From positions 30,227-94,226 of the forward strand of contig NZ_RJUA01000111.1 of NCBI RefSeq assembly GCF_024343575.1: a stretch of DNA of 64,000 bases, read 5' to 3'. This document shows, piece after piece, positions 50,913 to 60,692 of this stretch (positions within the stretch are counted from its first letter, which is position 1; each line of letters begins with the position of its first letter). The position numbers and the translations under genes were made by a program. The notes below the pieces were generated by a model. That model saw only the letters and a program-made list of their open reading frames with translations. It ran no database searches and was not told where the DNA came from. The DNA is from Lacihabitans sp. LS3-19. Lineage in GTDB: Bacteria > Bacteroidota > Bacteroidia > Cytophagales > Spirosomataceae.

Positions 50913-53078
50913 TTATTTATTTAAAAGGCTATTGATAGCTTTTATAAACTCGCCCTCTTCTAATTTGCTTATATCTTTGAGCTTGTATATTGGTCTATCT
51001 GAAAAATCTTCATCAGAGTAATCAAAGAATTTAGTAAAAATATTTTTGGTTGACTTTTCAGGTATTTCGAAGAACCCTTCGCCCAATACCAATCCTATTT
51101 TGCCAAAGTCGCCAAAGAAGTACTCTTGCAATAATGGTATGATTTTGCTTTGGAAAGCTATTTGTATGTCTTCTATAGTAGCAACATCTAAGAAGTAACT
51201 ATGACCTATTAGATGGTCCTTGTCTAGTAGTTTCTCTATTCTTAGGTTGATAGTTTTTAAAACCTCTTCTAGGTTTATGTTGCCAATTATCAAATAATCT
51301 CCTTTAAGTTTACCTTCTGAAGTAATCAAATCAGGCTTTGGTGGCATTTCTTCAAAACTAAACCTACGCCTAAGGGCGGCATCTAAGGCCTCTACGCTAC
51401 GGTCTGCTGTGTTCATTGTGCCAATGATATACAAGTTAGGCGGAACACCAAGAGACTCCTTGCTGTAAGGCAAAGTGACCATAAGTGCCTCGTCATTGCC
51501 TAAGCGTTTGTCTTCCTCAATCAATGTTATCAGTTCTCCAAATATCTGTGAGACATTACCTCGATTGATCTCGTCTATAATCAATACAACTGGCTCAGCT
51601 AGTTTCCCGTATGCTTTTATTGCATCTTTAAAAACCCCAGCATTAAATTTCTTCTGAATTTCATCTAAATCAAATGCCTCAATTTCCTTATTTTCTAATA
51701 TCAATTGTTCGTCAGGCTTAAATGTTTTTTCGAATTGCTTCAAACCTGAGAAAACTGCATAGAATTCTGTAATTCTAGGTGTAACCTCTACAGTTTCCTT
51801 AACAAGTTTCAAATCTGTAATTTCTTCTATGGATTTGAATTTATCATATAGTTTTTGGATATTTTCTTTTGTTAATGGAGCTGAACTTTTAGCAATGGAA
51901 TTCTTTGCTCTTGCAATAATTGAATCATTTCCATTTATTTCTTTTACTTGGACATCTCTTCCTTTTAGAGTTTTATAGACTGGAGGAACGCCCGCTGATA
52001 TTTGCTCTCGAACTGATTCAATAAATGCCTCATATAAATCATCAAAAGAGTATTGGAATGTCTGAATTTTAGAATTAGAAAAAATTTTGTAGCAATTAAA
52101 TGCTGCTACCGCACTTGCTCGCTTGAAAAGTCCATCAATTATTTTATAAACCACTTGTTGACCTTCGTTTTTAGGTTCTAATGGCTTTATACCTTCCACA
52201 AAATCCTCATAGCTCATACTCTGATGAAAAGTGGTAAATACTATTTGACCTTCCTCTGTTTTTTTGTCAAAGATTTCTTTGACATCTTTTCTGGATTTGC
52301 CTTCAATATTTTCACCTAAAATCTCTAAGGCTTTATTTATTGTGTTGTATGTTTTGCCTGTTCCTGGAGGGCCGAAAAGGATGGAATTAAGAGGTGGTTT
52401 GTTTTCTGAATTATTGACTCCATCATTGGTATTTTCATAGTCAGATGTTATTTCTGACTCAATTGTTAACTTACTATATTTAGAGAGCCTTACCTCCTTT
52501 TTCTTCAAAAAATCATCAAACTCACTTTTTGTAATTCTGTGGCCTACAAATGAAGGATTTATTACAGTGAAACTTTCTAACTCAATATCAACAATTCTTA
52601 TAATTTTAGGCAAGTCCTCTTCAAGATCAGAAAACAAATCTTGGATACTATTATAGCCATTTGGTTTTTTCCCTAAAACTTTGAGGCTCTCCATACGGTT
52701 TTTTTCAGGAGGTTCTTGGTAAGAAGGAAACTCTTTTTTTAAAGTAGCCTTAATTTTTTTTGCTAGTTCTAATGCAAGTATATTTTGTTCTCCTTCAGGC
52801 TTTTTTGTTTGGACAACCTCAAAAATGTAAGTCAATAAGTGGTCTTTGCTATATGAAAAAAATAAGTTGAAAAAATCTCCAGAGGAACCAGGATAATTCA
52901 CAGGTATATTCCAGAATGTTGTTCCGAAGTATTTTGAGGCAGATGTACCAATAAAGTAATTTAGTTCTGCACCTTTATTGGCTTTTTGCCTCAGAGAAAA
53001 TGTGAAATTATTGTCTTGTTTGTGTTTATTGCTTAACCAGTCAAAAACTAGTTTTTCGTATTCTTTGTAATCTAACAT
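50913..53078 (-). CDS. mcrB: McrB-like AAA+ GTPase of McrBC
   Basis: A 721-aa AAA+ protein. The N-terminal 200 residues form a recognition domain (resembling the MrcB/DUF3578 type with DFFNLFFSYSKDHLLTYIFE). The motor has ILFGPPGTGKTYNT (Walker A, about 230-243), QIVFTTFHQSMSYEDFVEGI (about 280), VVLIIDEINRGN (Walker B, about 497-508) and IIGTMNTADRSVEALDAALR with the MNTAD McrB signature (about 555). It uses GTP to move on modified DNA and activates McrC. The gene begins 87 bp after the interrupted GIY-YIG gene on the same strand. Confidence 0.92.
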   Translation of the reverse strand: MLDYKEYEKLVFDWLSNKHKQDNNFTFSLRQKANKGAELNYFIGTSASKYFGTTFWNIPVNYPGSSGDFFNLFFSYSKDHLLTYIFEVVQTKKPEGEQNILALELAKKIKATLKKEFPSYQEPPEKNRMESLKVLGKKPNGYNSIQDLFSDLEEDLPKIIRIVDIELESFTVINPSFVGHRITKSEFDDFLKKKEVRLSKYSKLTIESEITSDYENTNDGVNNSENKPPLNSILFGPPGTGKTYNTINKALEILGENIEGKSRKDVKEIFDKKTEEGQIVFTTFHQSMSYEDFVEGIKPLEPKNEGQQVVYKIIDGLFKRASAVAAFNCYKIFSNSKIQTFQYSFDDLYEAFIESVREQISAGVPPVYKTLKGRDVQVKEINGNDSIIARAKNSIAKSSAPLTKENIQKLYDKFKSIEEITDLKLVKETVEVTPRITEFYAVFSGLKQFEKTFKPDEQLILENKEIEAFDLDEIQKKFNAGVFKDAIKAYGKLAEPVVLIIDEINRGNVSQIFGELITLIEEDKRLGNDEALMVTLPYSKESLGVPPNLYIIGTMNTADRSVEALDAALRRRFSFEEMPPKPDLITSEGKLKGDYLIIGNINLEEVLKTINLRIEKLLDKDHLIGHSYFLDVATIEDIQIAFQSKIIPLLQEYFFGDFGKIGLVLGEGFFEIPEKSTKNIFTKFFDYSDEDFSDRPIYKLKDISKLEEGEFIKAINSLLNK

Positions 53079-53165
53079 GGCATAGTGTAAATTTTATATG
53101 GCAATATCTAAGTTTATTTATATTCAAATTAGTATATTTTGTACTTTTCTATATAGAGTTTCTTC

Positions 53166-53957
53166 TTATTTTTCACCTATTGTTAATTCTTTGAAAATTC
53201 TAAATTCTTTTTCATTTAAAATTTCAACAATGACCATATCATCATCATTTAAAGTTGATATCCATCTTACTAAATCTCTTCCGGCATTAATTTTCCGATT
53301 ATTTCCTGAGTGTGTAAAATGGTAATTCTGGCTTACATTATTTTCTCCAATAGATAGTTTCACATCGCAAGATTTATCTGGTAGTTTGCCATGAAAGTCT
53401 TTGCCGAAAAGTATAAACCCCTTGTTAAATTCTGAACCCCTTTTTTAACAAAATGAATTTTCACTTATACTATCTCTTTTGGAGGTTTCTGATTTTGGGG
53501 ATTTCGGAGTGCCTTTCGAGGAAGTACCCCTTTTATTCCATAATCCGCCTATTTCTTTGGTGGTATTTTGAAAGTGTTCTATTAGACTTAATTCAATTCC
53601 TGAGGCAATGCTCACTCTAAATCCTTTGTAAGTAGGTAATGCCACGTTTGATAAAACATAAATGTCCACTTTTTTTTGGCTATTAAGTAGACTTAAAATC
53701 TCAACATAGACTTTTTTATTGGTACTTCCAGCTGAAGCATTTTTGCCAGATTTATAAAGACCCATTCTTGTATGTAAAGTAGAATCGGTCATGCCAATGT
53801 ATTTTACCTGATTGTCGGAGACAAACGCATAAATCAAATCAGTACGATCAGAATGACTTGAAATAGTGTGTTCTATTACGGAAGTATCCTTTTTCGAAAT
53901 TTCCCAATTACCAACTTTTTCAAATCCTATTTCAGTTAACTTTTCCATTGTTACCAT
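53166..53957 (-). pseudogene. GIY-YIG nuclease-like gene interrupted by an in-frame stop
   Basis: From the Met at 53957, 170 residues include a GIY-YIG-like motif (LIYAFVSDNQVKYIGMT, about residues 40-56) with the Arg in LHTRMGLYK. A TAA at 53445-53447 then stops the frame after ENSFC. The same frame continues without shift for 92 more coding-like residues (KRGSEFNKGFILFG, KLPDKSCDVKLSIGEN, INAGRDLVRWISTLN) to a stop at 53166. A single 263-residue ancestor is the simplest reading, broken by one base change; the upstream fragment could still work alone. It lies 2 bp after hsdS. Confidence 0.65.
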
Positions 53958-53959
53958 CT

Positions 53960-55135
53960 TTACACTTCAATTTGTCCACTCATCAGTCTAGGTAATAAAA
54001 TATCCCGTGCCTCTCGGAGTTTGTTGTTTCGCTTTTGAAGCGTTAGAATTAGTTTAAACAGATCTTCAAATTCTTCTGCAAACTCATTTAATGTTTTTTG
54101 ATTTGGAACAAAGACTTCCATATTCTCAAACTTATTTTTATTCACGTTTGTAAAAGTTGAACCATTACTTCCTAAAGCATCAAGTTGCTCTTTCATTTGT
54201 GACATCAAGGCATAAAAGAAATAGACATTTTTCGGCTCATCAAAAACGATTGAATTGATTTGTTGATTGGTTTGGCTTGGCTTAGAAGTTATTCCAATAA
54301 CTCCTGCTGTACCAATGCAACTTACACAAAGGCTTAAGGGTGGAAGGAATTTTTTCTCTTGAGATTTAGCCCCCAACTCACTCAACATTTGGTCTGTATG
54401 CTCAATAAATATTTGATTGTGCATATCAGGAGTTTTAATAAATGGAACATCATCACCAAAATAATCAGCAATTGTGGTGGAAGGTGTTTTACCAGTAATT
54501 ATATCTCCAAAATCAGATAGGGTATGTTTTTCTAATTTCTCCTCCTTTGCAATCTGCTTATACCTCAAAAACGCCTTCTCCTCCAACAACTTTATCCGCT
54601 TCAAATTATTCTCTATCAAATCATCATAAGCCGATAAAATGTTTGCGATTTTGCGTTGCGTGGGGAGTGGGGGAAGATCAAATGAAAATTCCTTAATTAA
54701 TCCTAATGCAATTCGAACCTGATTTGCAGCTCCTCTTCCAACAGATTTTACATACCCTTGAAACAAATCAGATTTTCCCAAGTAGCCTAAATATCCTTGA
54801 TGTAAAATTTCACTATTTGTTCTAAGGCACAATGCATTCTGATTCAACAAAGCACCTTCTGCAATTGAAGGTATTATGGTTGCTCTACCTGCTGCTGATG
54901 CGACCAAATTTGGATGAGAACCAACTGTTGCAATTACTAAATCACCCTTGCGAAGTAGATGTCTCCCATATTTATCCAAACTGGATTCAGGAATATAATT
55001 TATTTCGGTTAAATCAACGGTTCCATTTTTCAAATTAGTTACTTTAACAACAGGTATACCAGTTTCTGTATACTCCCTGTCACTCCAAGCACCCCCATTA
55101 GTAAATTCAGCGATATCTCCAAGCTTTGCTATCAT
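53960..55135 (-). CDS. hsdS: Type I specificity subunit HsdS
   Basis: A 391-aa protein with two target-recognition domains and two conserved helical spacers. The first half begins with KLGDIAEFTNGGAWSDREY and closes with FDLPPLPTQRKIANILSAYDDLIENNLKRI (about 160-190). The second has LSDFGDIITGKTPSTTIADY (about 209) and ends in LQKRNNKLREARDILLPRLMSGQIEV. This tandem layout is typical and sets the target site. Its start overlaps hsdM by 4 bp. Confidence 0.95.
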   Translation of the reverse strand: MIAKLGDIAEFTNGGAWSDREYTETGIPVVKVTNLKNGTVDLTEINYIPESSLDKYGRHLLRKGDLVIATVGSHPNLVASAAGRATIIPSIAEGALLNQNALCLRTNSEILHQGYLGYLGKSDLFQGYVKSVGRGAANQVRIALGLIKEFSFDLPPLPTQRKIANILSAYDDLIENNLKRIKLLEEKAFLRYKQIAKEEKLEKHTLSDFGDIITGKTPSTTIADYFGDDVPFIKTPDMHNQIFIEHTDQMLSELGAKSQEKKFLPPLSLCVSCIGTAGVIGITSKPSQTNQQINSIVFDEPKNVYFFYALMSQMKEQLDALGSNGSTFTNVNKNKFENMEVFVPNQKTLNEFAEEFEDLFKLILTLQKRNNKLREARDILLPRLMSGQIEV

Positions 55136-57204
55136 ATCGCCAACTCTTTAAAGTTTTCAGAAATGGAATTCGCCAAAGTAATGGCTTCTTCATTCAGGCC
55201 TTCCAACTCCATATGTATTTCGTTAAGGCGTTTTTCGTAGTCAAAATCATCATCGGTGGCAGTATCTACACCTACATATCTTCCCGGGCTTAGGCTCCAG
55301 TCTTTAGCTTCTATTTCGGCTTGGCTTACTACTTTGCAAAGTCCTTCTATATCGGTATATACACCTTCAGGAAAACGGCTCAATATCCAATGTGCTTGTT
55401 TGTAGAAATATTCGGTTTCGTGCAACAAACCCATTTCGCCTTCGTCTGGGTTTCCACTTAGTTGTATTTGCAAGGCTTTCAGCTGGTCAAATTGTTCTTT
55501 TAGGTTTAGATCTTTCCAGTCTTTGACCTTGTTGAGTTGGTATTCTTTTGTTGCATTGCTAATGGCATCTAACAATTGCTTAATCAGCTTATCTTGCGGC
55601 TTGCGTATGGTTTTGCACAAATGTGCCACTGCCTCCAATTCATCCAACTGAGGGTTTACTTTTGAAGCAGCCTTTATCAGCTCAATTTGTTGCTCATAAA
55701 TGTTTTCGGTTTCTTCAATATACAAAGCATCTACTATTGCAATTGCGTCTTTTGTTTCTTTGGCATATTTATCAGCAAAAAAACTTATTGTTTTTAATAT
55801 GGCTTGTAAATGATTCTGAAGTTGACTAGTTACGCTTGCCGTTTCTTTTGCTAATTCCGCTGCATTTTCCAAATAGCTGTTTACTGCGGAGTCAAACTTT
55901 TTGGTGCTTCCACGGTATAGGTTTACTATGCAAATAAGGTTTTGTAATTGCTCAGGGCTAAAGTCGTTTACCTTGGAGGTAACTTTACGGTAAATTTTGC
56001 GAGCATCCAACATTAACACTTTATCGCTTTGTGTTTTGTCTGTCTCTTTGGCTCTATCAAAGAACCAAAGCGTACATGGCAATGATCGGGTGTAGAAGAA
56101 GTTGTTGCCAATAGCCATCATCACATCTACTGCACCAGTTTTTACTAGTTTTTCTCTAATGTCTCGTTCACTATGCCCTGCGTCACTTGCAGATGATGCC
56201 ATTACGAACCCTGCTCTGCCAGTAGGTTTTAGGTAGTTATAAAAATACTGAATCCATAAGTAATTGGCATTGTCGTTTTTAGGAAGGTTTACAATGCCAT
56301 TCAAAAGCAATCTGGGGTCTTTTTTTACAACATCCTTGCCTTTGTCAACTCCATCTACATTAAATGGAGGATTGGCCATTACAAAGTCTGCTGCACCTAC
56401 CAGACTGTGCTTATCTTCGTAAAATGTGTTACCTTCTTGTATGTTTCCCTCAAGACCATGCACTGTTAGGTTCATTTTAGCAAGCTTCGTATTTAGGTCG
56501 GCTTTCTCCTGACCATAAAAAGTAACTTTTTCGGCAGGTTTTAGGCCTTCGCTTTCGATAAAGTATCCCGTTTGTACAAACATACCTGCACTGCCACAAG
56601 CAGGGTCGAATACAATACCGTGATCTGGCTCAATGACATTTACGATGGTTTGTACCAAACTCATCGGGGTAAAAAATTCGCCTCCTTCCTGGGCACCAGT
56701 CATGGCAAATTTGCCTAAAAAATATTCGTAAATCTTGCCGAATAGGTCACCTTCGGCTTTTTGTAATACTTCTTTATTGAAAATACGGAGTAACTCACGC
56801 AATAGATCTTTACTAAAAATAGAGAAGTTCTTAGGCAACACACCTTTTAGGTTGTCATATTCATCTTCAATGAGCTTCATAGCATTGTCAATTGCTTCTC
56901 CTATGTCCTCGCTTTCGGGTAAAGAAACCAAATAGTCAAATTGTGCCTTTTCGGGTAAAAACATAGAGTTTTGCTCCTCAAAATCTTGTTTGGTCAATGG
57001 CCTTCTACCTCTTATCGGATGGACTGGAAGAGTTTTTTCTACTTCAACTCTAACTTTTTGAAAGCGATTGTAGGCATGTCTCAAAAATATCAGCCCTAAA
57101 ACTGGCATTGAGTATTCTGAGGCAGTAAGTTTACTATTGGCTCTTAATTGGTCAGCTGCTCTCCAAAGCTCAGCTTCTAGTTTTCTAAGTTGTTTTCCTT
57201 GCAT
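55132..57204 (-). CDS. hsdM: Type I modification subunit HsdM
   Basis: A 690-aa N6-adenine methyltransferase. The N-terminal helical domain has LEAELWRAADQLRANSKLTASEY (residues 8-30). The SAM site is GIVFDPACGSAGMFVQTGY (about 198-216), and the catalytic motif is FVMANPPFNVDG (NPPF near 275). The C-terminal region has helical spacers (about 440-620) and a FDYEKRLNEIHMELEGLNEEA end. It modifies host DNA and forms the core with HsdS. It opens the minus-strand RM run. Confidence 0.95.
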   Translation of the reverse strand: MQGKQLRKLEAELWRAADQLRANSKLTASEYSMPVLGLIFLRHAYNRFQKVRVEVEKTLPVHPIRGRRPLTKQDFEEQNSMFLPEKAQFDYLVSLPESEDIGEAIDNAMKLIEDEYDNLKGVLPKNFSIFSKDLLRELLRIFNKEVLQKAEGDLFGKIYEYFLGKFAMTGAQEGGEFFTPMSLVQTIVNVIEPDHGIVFDPACGSAGMFVQTGYFIESEGLKPAEKVTFYGQEKADLNTKLAKMNLTVHGLEGNIQEGNTFYEDKHSLVGAADFVMANPPFNVDGVDKGKDVVKKDPRLLLNGIVNLPKNDNANYLWIQYFYNYLKPTGRAGFVMASSASDAGHSERDIREKLVKTGAVDVMMAIGNNFFYTRSLPCTLWFFDRAKETDKTQSDKVLMLDARKIYRKVTSKVNDFSPEQLQNLICIVNLYRGSTKKFDSAVNSYLENAAELAKETASVTSQLQNHLQAILKTISFFADKYAKETKDAIAIVDALYIEETENIYEQQIELIKAASKVNPQLDELEAVAHLCKTIRKPQDKLIKQLLDAISNATKEYQLNKVKDWKDLNLKEQFDQLKALQIQLSGNPDEGEMGLLHETEYFYKQAHWILSRFPEGVYTDIEGLCKVVSQAEIEAKDWSLSPGRYVGVDTATDDDFDYEKRLNEIHMELEGLNEEAITLANSISENFKELAI

Positions 57205-57913
57205 GTATGCCTATATAAATAATTAAAATGGGTAAGCTATTTAGTAGGCCAGCAATTGTTATTTTGACTAGATACTACGCCAAAAACTAGAAAGTAAAGC
57301 ATAGCAAATAGAGGTATTCAAAGCTAATCGTGACACTAAATCAAAATTTCTGCAATAGATCGGTTTATAGCTATGTGTACTATTTTAGAAATTTTATACA
57401 ATTATACAAAGAAATGTAAAGCAGAGATTACTACAATTGAATAAATATAGAATTTGCTAAGTAAGCATCTTTAATAAAGAGAAATTCTATAAAAAATAAA
57501 GACCAATGTTGGCGTTAACAACAAACTAGGTTAAAAAAAAACAGAATGCCATTTTTAGGGTGCTTAAATACTTCAAGATACATGTTGACTAGTAAGCTTT
57601 TTATCTGCTTCTAGGTGTATTTAATGGCGTAACTTTGAGATAAACTAGCAGAAGAGAAATATTAATCTGTTATAAGATTTTTACAACAGTACTATGGGGT
57701 AATTTGAATAGAGATTTTAGCAAAATTGGCTAAAAAATGCTCTTTGTTGCACAGTTTTGTTACACATACTGTTTTTAGGAGGATATATATGTTCTATTTT
57801 CTGTGGATTAATGCGGAAAATAGGCCGTTACAGTGCAAAGGGGGCTGATACAGGGTATGTAACAGGTTGTTGTAACAGGCAAAAAAATGAGTTGTTACAT
57901 CGTTTTTAAAAAA
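57205..57913. other. Non-coding region with repeated TGTAACA/TGTTACA words
   Basis: About 700 bases with no supported gene. TGTAACAGG occurs at 57858-57866 and 57871-57879 (13-bp spacing), and GTTACA/TGTTACA words occur in both orientations between about 57753 and 57960. This is beside a RHH gene and a HUH Rep gene, so it may be an iteron-like origin or transfer origin of the island. Confidence 0.35.
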
Positions 57914-57939
57914 AATACACCACTAAAAAGTGGTGTATT
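57914..57939 (-). terminator. Rho-independent terminator of the Rep operon
   Basis: AATACACCACT and AGTGGTGTATT form a perfect 11-bp stem with a 4-base loop, followed on the minus strand by TTTTTTTT. It lies 23 bases after the stop at 57962. Confidence 0.85.
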
Positions 57940-57961
57940 ACATCAAAAATCACATTTTGTG

Positions 57962-58276
57962 TTACGATTTGTGTGGCATTTTCTCAAATTCGTTTTTTCG
58001 AGGACTTCTGGTAAAAATAAGCCAGAATAAAACTACACCACCAACGATAGATGCAATTATTACCATAGGTTTGGTGTCTTTTGGTTTTTCCTCTATTAGA
58101 GGTTGTATTTGAGCGGGTATGACTTTAGGTGCTTTCTCTTCGAAATGCTTATCGAATAGTTTATTGGCAAGCTTGGAAACTGTAAGTTTTTTTGCTTCTG
58201 CTTCTTTTACTAGCCGTGCTTTTTGCTCTTCTGTTACTCTAATGTTAACAAAGCAGTCCTTTGGTGAATTTTCCAT
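57962..58276 (-). CDS. Ribbon-helix-helix protein with C-terminal membrane helix
   Basis: A 104-aa protein. Residues about 8-45 are an RHH/MobC-like DNA-binding fold (DCFVNIRVTEEQKARLVKEA, then LTVSKLANKLFDKHF). A Pro-rich linker leads to a membrane helix (MVIIASIVGGVVLFWLIF, about 71-88). A DNA-binding protein tethered to the membrane beside a HUH gene could act in mobilization or segregation. It is last in the Rep operon. Confidence 0.55.
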   Translation of the reverse strand: MENSPKDCFVNIRVTEEQKARLVKEAEAKKLTVSKLANKLFDKHFEEKAPKVIPAQIQPLIEEKPKDTKPMVIIASIVGGVVLFWLIFTRSPRKNEFEKMPHKS

Positions 58277-58280
58277 AATA

Positions 58281-58517
58281 TTAGTTGGAGATTTTGATTG
58301 TTACTTCTTTTATTTTAGCTTTTTCGAATGCCTCAAGCCATTTGATTAGAAAATATTCTTTGTTCATATCTGGCATTATAGCCATGCAGTAATATCTTTC
58401 TTTAGGAAAAAGGTTTGCTGGCTCAATTTCGAAGGTTACTTTACCATCAAGGTAGTAAGTCATGTGACCATTTTCTGCTACTACCCATTCTCCTGGACTT
58501 TCGAGTGTGATTTTCAT
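58281..58517 (-). CDS. Small protein of unknown function in the Rep operon
   Basis: A 78-aa soluble protein with beta-strands (KITLESPGEWVVAENGHMTYY) and one helix. No family is recognised. It lies 1 bp after the Rep-like gene and 4 bp before the RHH gene, so it is part of that operon. Confidence 0.5.
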   Translation of the reverse strand: MKITLESPGEWVVAENGHMTYYLDGKVTFEIEPANLFPKERYYCMAIMPDMNKEYFLIKWLEAFEKAKIKEVTIKISN

Positions 58518-58518
58518 T

Positions 58519-60303
58519 TTAGCTTGCTTTTAAGTTGTATAAACTATTAAAAATATGTTGGTGGTAGGCTTTGTAATCATTATAAAGTGCAAGCGAATAA
58601 TGTTTCAAAACATCCAAATGTGATATTCGATCTTGCTTACCTTTATGCTTTTTATTGATATCCATTTTGCCAAATTCAAGCGGAATAATCTTACCGTTGT
58701 TACGCTCAAAAGACTCTCCTACTTTTTTTGTTATTTCATTCACCCTATCTTCTCCACATAGAGCAATCATAGTATTTACATATTTCTGTAGCTCTAAATC
58801 CTCATTCTGAGGGGGTGATTGGTAGTAATTGCTTTTTCCTTTTTCTTGGTCAATGGAGCAGATAAGCTCTTTTATGCAAAGGGTCTTTGAATAATGTTTG
58901 AATGTAGGTATTGGTATTTTTTTGATTAATGTTGATTCGCCATCTTGTGTGTTTTTTTCTATTAAAAAACTTCTGCCTATTTCGTCTTTTTCAATTTCTT
59001 GGTTCTCGGCTAGCTTGCGGGTCTTAAAGTTGTCAGAACAGCCCCAAAGCCTACCGTATATTTTTCTTGATTCGAACTTGGGTTCATAGAACTCATCACT
59101 TACTTCAATCTGTCTTACTTCGCCTGTTTCAGGATCTTTTTCATCTTTATACGTATAGACACACCAACGTTTTAATTCTTCGTTGTAAATTTTTTTTTGG
59201 TTTTTAGCCAATTTTGCTTCTTCAGTTTGCTTACAGACGTATTTAACTACGTATTTAGCAATTGAGTCAAGGTTAGAAATAGGTTTGATATCACTGGAGT
59301 TTGGATCTCTAAAATCAATTGAATGAGCTCTTTCATATGCTTTAAGTTGTATGTTTTTCGCTACCTTTTTTAAAATAGCTTTGTTAAGTGTTTTTTTGTT
59401 GAATTTTATTGCAATTTCAAGGTACTCCTTGAATACTGGATTTGTGTTTTCAGGAATCTTTGAGGTATTGAGTATGATTTTTGTTTTTTCAACAAGGCTA
59501 GAGATTTCGTTTTCCAGTCTTGCTTCGTCCACAAAAAAGCCGTTTTTATATTTTTCTTTTTGACTTAAGGAGTAAAAAGTAATATACCCAAGTCTTTCGC
59601 AGCACTGATTCCATTTTGCTCTAATTCTATCCCATGGAATGTATTTGTCGACAATTAAGTGAAAGTGAATTCTACCATTTTTTTGTGATTCTGCCCTCCA
59701 AAAATAAGCCTGTACACCAAAGCCTTTTTGTTGCCCTTTGTGGTTACCATTTACATGAATGGCATTTGCATCAGACCTTAACCACTCAATAAATGGAGAT
59801 AGTATTTGTTTTTTGATGGTGTTGTCTGAGTGGAACTGTGTGAACGGTAATGTCAGAGTGACGAATGTTGGGTAAACTGAGTCGTTATCTACTTGCCTTT
59901 TGCTCCCTTTTAAATTGACGTTTTGTTGAATGCTATCTAACCATGTAGAAAGAAATTCATTTATGTGTCTTCTGGTATTAACAGAGAGATGTCCGTTATA
60001 AAAAACACCGTTGCCCTCCTGCCCAAGTAGGTTACGATTTCTGTTAGGGTTAAACAGGCGTTTGGTTTCCCACTCGCATCGATCGTATTGAATAATCGAA
60101 TTCGGCTTTAATTTTATGATGGTAGAGATAGTCGCAACTTGGCTGCAAGTATCCACAACAGCAGAAGCCCCTAGAAGGCTCTCTGTCGCTCTTTTTTTGG
60201 ACTTTGGAGGCAAGGTTTGCCTTCCGAATAAGTCAGGTGTGATGTTGGTCATAGCTGTCATGCTTGTTAAAAAAAAGGTAGAACCGACGTATAGATAAAC
60301 CAA
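58519..60303 (-). CDS. HUH-type Rep/relaxase-like protein
   Basis: A 594-aa protein. The region near residues 150-240 has FVTLTLPFTQFHSDN, then AYFWRAESQKNGRIHFHLIVDKYIPWDRI, where HFH is the HUH metal site. The nearby KYVVKYVCKQ segment (about 350) may hold the catalytic Tyr pair. These features match rolling-circle Rep-type proteins common in Bacteroidota islands, for nicking at an origin. The Met at 60303 is the longest start; Mets 13-18 residues in (before TNITPDLFG) are possible. It starts the operon ending at the terminator at 57914. Confidence 0.7.
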   Translation of the reverse strand: MVYLYVGSTFFLTSMTAMTNITPDLFGRQTLPPKSKKRATESLLGASAVVDTCSQVATISTIIKLKPNSIIQYDRCEWETKRLFNPNRNRNLLGQEGNGVFYNGHLSVNTRRHINEFLSTWLDSIQQNVNLKGSKRQVDNDSVYPTFVTLTLPFTQFHSDNTIKKQILSPFIEWLRSDANAIHVNGNHKGQQKGFGVQAYFWRAESQKNGRIHFHLIVDKYIPWDRIRAKWNQCCERLGYITFYSLSQKEKYKNGFFVDEARLENEISSLVEKTKIILNTSKIPENTNPVFKEYLEIAIKFNKKTLNKAILKKVAKNIQLKAYERAHSIDFRDPNSSDIKPISNLDSIAKYVVKYVCKQTEEAKLAKNQKKIYNEELKRWCVYTYKDEKDPETGEVRQIEVSDEFYEPKFESRKIYGRLWGCSDNFKTRKLAENQEIEKDEIGRSFLIEKNTQDGESTLIKKIPIPTFKHYSKTLCIKELICSIDQEKGKSNYYQSPPQNEDLELQKYVNTMIALCGEDRVNEITKKVGESFERNNGKIIPLEFGKMDINKKHKGKQDRISHLDVLKHYSLALYNDYKAYHQHIFNSLYNLKAS

Positions 60304-60329
60304 GGTTTACTTAGATGACGGTTACTAAC

Positions 60330-60647
60330 TTAAAATTTAAATTTTGAGATTTTTTTTGAGGCTTTGTTTTCAGATTTTAGGGCTGAAATTGTTTTGACAG
60401 GGTTTTGTAGTAACCATTGGTCAATTTCTTCTTTTGAAAAGAAGATTGATTTATCCATAGGTTTAGAGTGAGGCACGAGTCTTGCCGAAGTCAACTTGTA
60501 GGTTCTTGATTTGCTGTAGCCTGTGTAGATACAAAACTCTTCTAGGCTTAAGACGGATTTTGTAGAAAGGTTGATTTTTTCTAAATTCTCAACTTTGGTG
60601 TTTAAGTTGAGGACAACGGTTAAAAGTTCTTGGATTTGCTTTTCCAT
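60330..60647 (-). CDS. Excisionase-like helix-turn-helix protein
   Basis: The start at 60647 (MEKQIQELLTVVLNL, 105 aa) is preferred; a longer frame starts at 60701 and reads through a palindrome that looks like an operator. A coiled-coil-like N-terminus leads to a MerR/Xis-type winged helix: SVLSLEEFCIYTGYSKSRTY, then KSIFFSKEEIDQWLLQNP. Such proteins bend DNA for excision or regulate the Rep operon. It lies 26 bp before the Rep-like gene. Confidence 0.75.
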   Translation of the reverse strand: MEKQIQELLTVVLNLNTKVENLEKINLSTKSVLSLEEFCIYTGYSKSRTYKLTSARLVPHSKPMDKSIFFSKEEIDQWLLQNPVKTISALKSENKASKKISKFKF

Positions 60648-60668
60648 AATATTTGGTTGTTTTGTATG

Positions 60669-60692
60669 GATTCTTTCGATATTGAAAGAATC
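60669..60692. promoter_or_regulatory. Inverted repeat before the excisionase-like gene
   Basis: GATTCTTTC and GAAAGAATC, a perfect 9-bp inverted repeat with a 6-base spacer, lie about 22 bases before the start at 60647. It is a probable operator. Confidence 0.5.
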
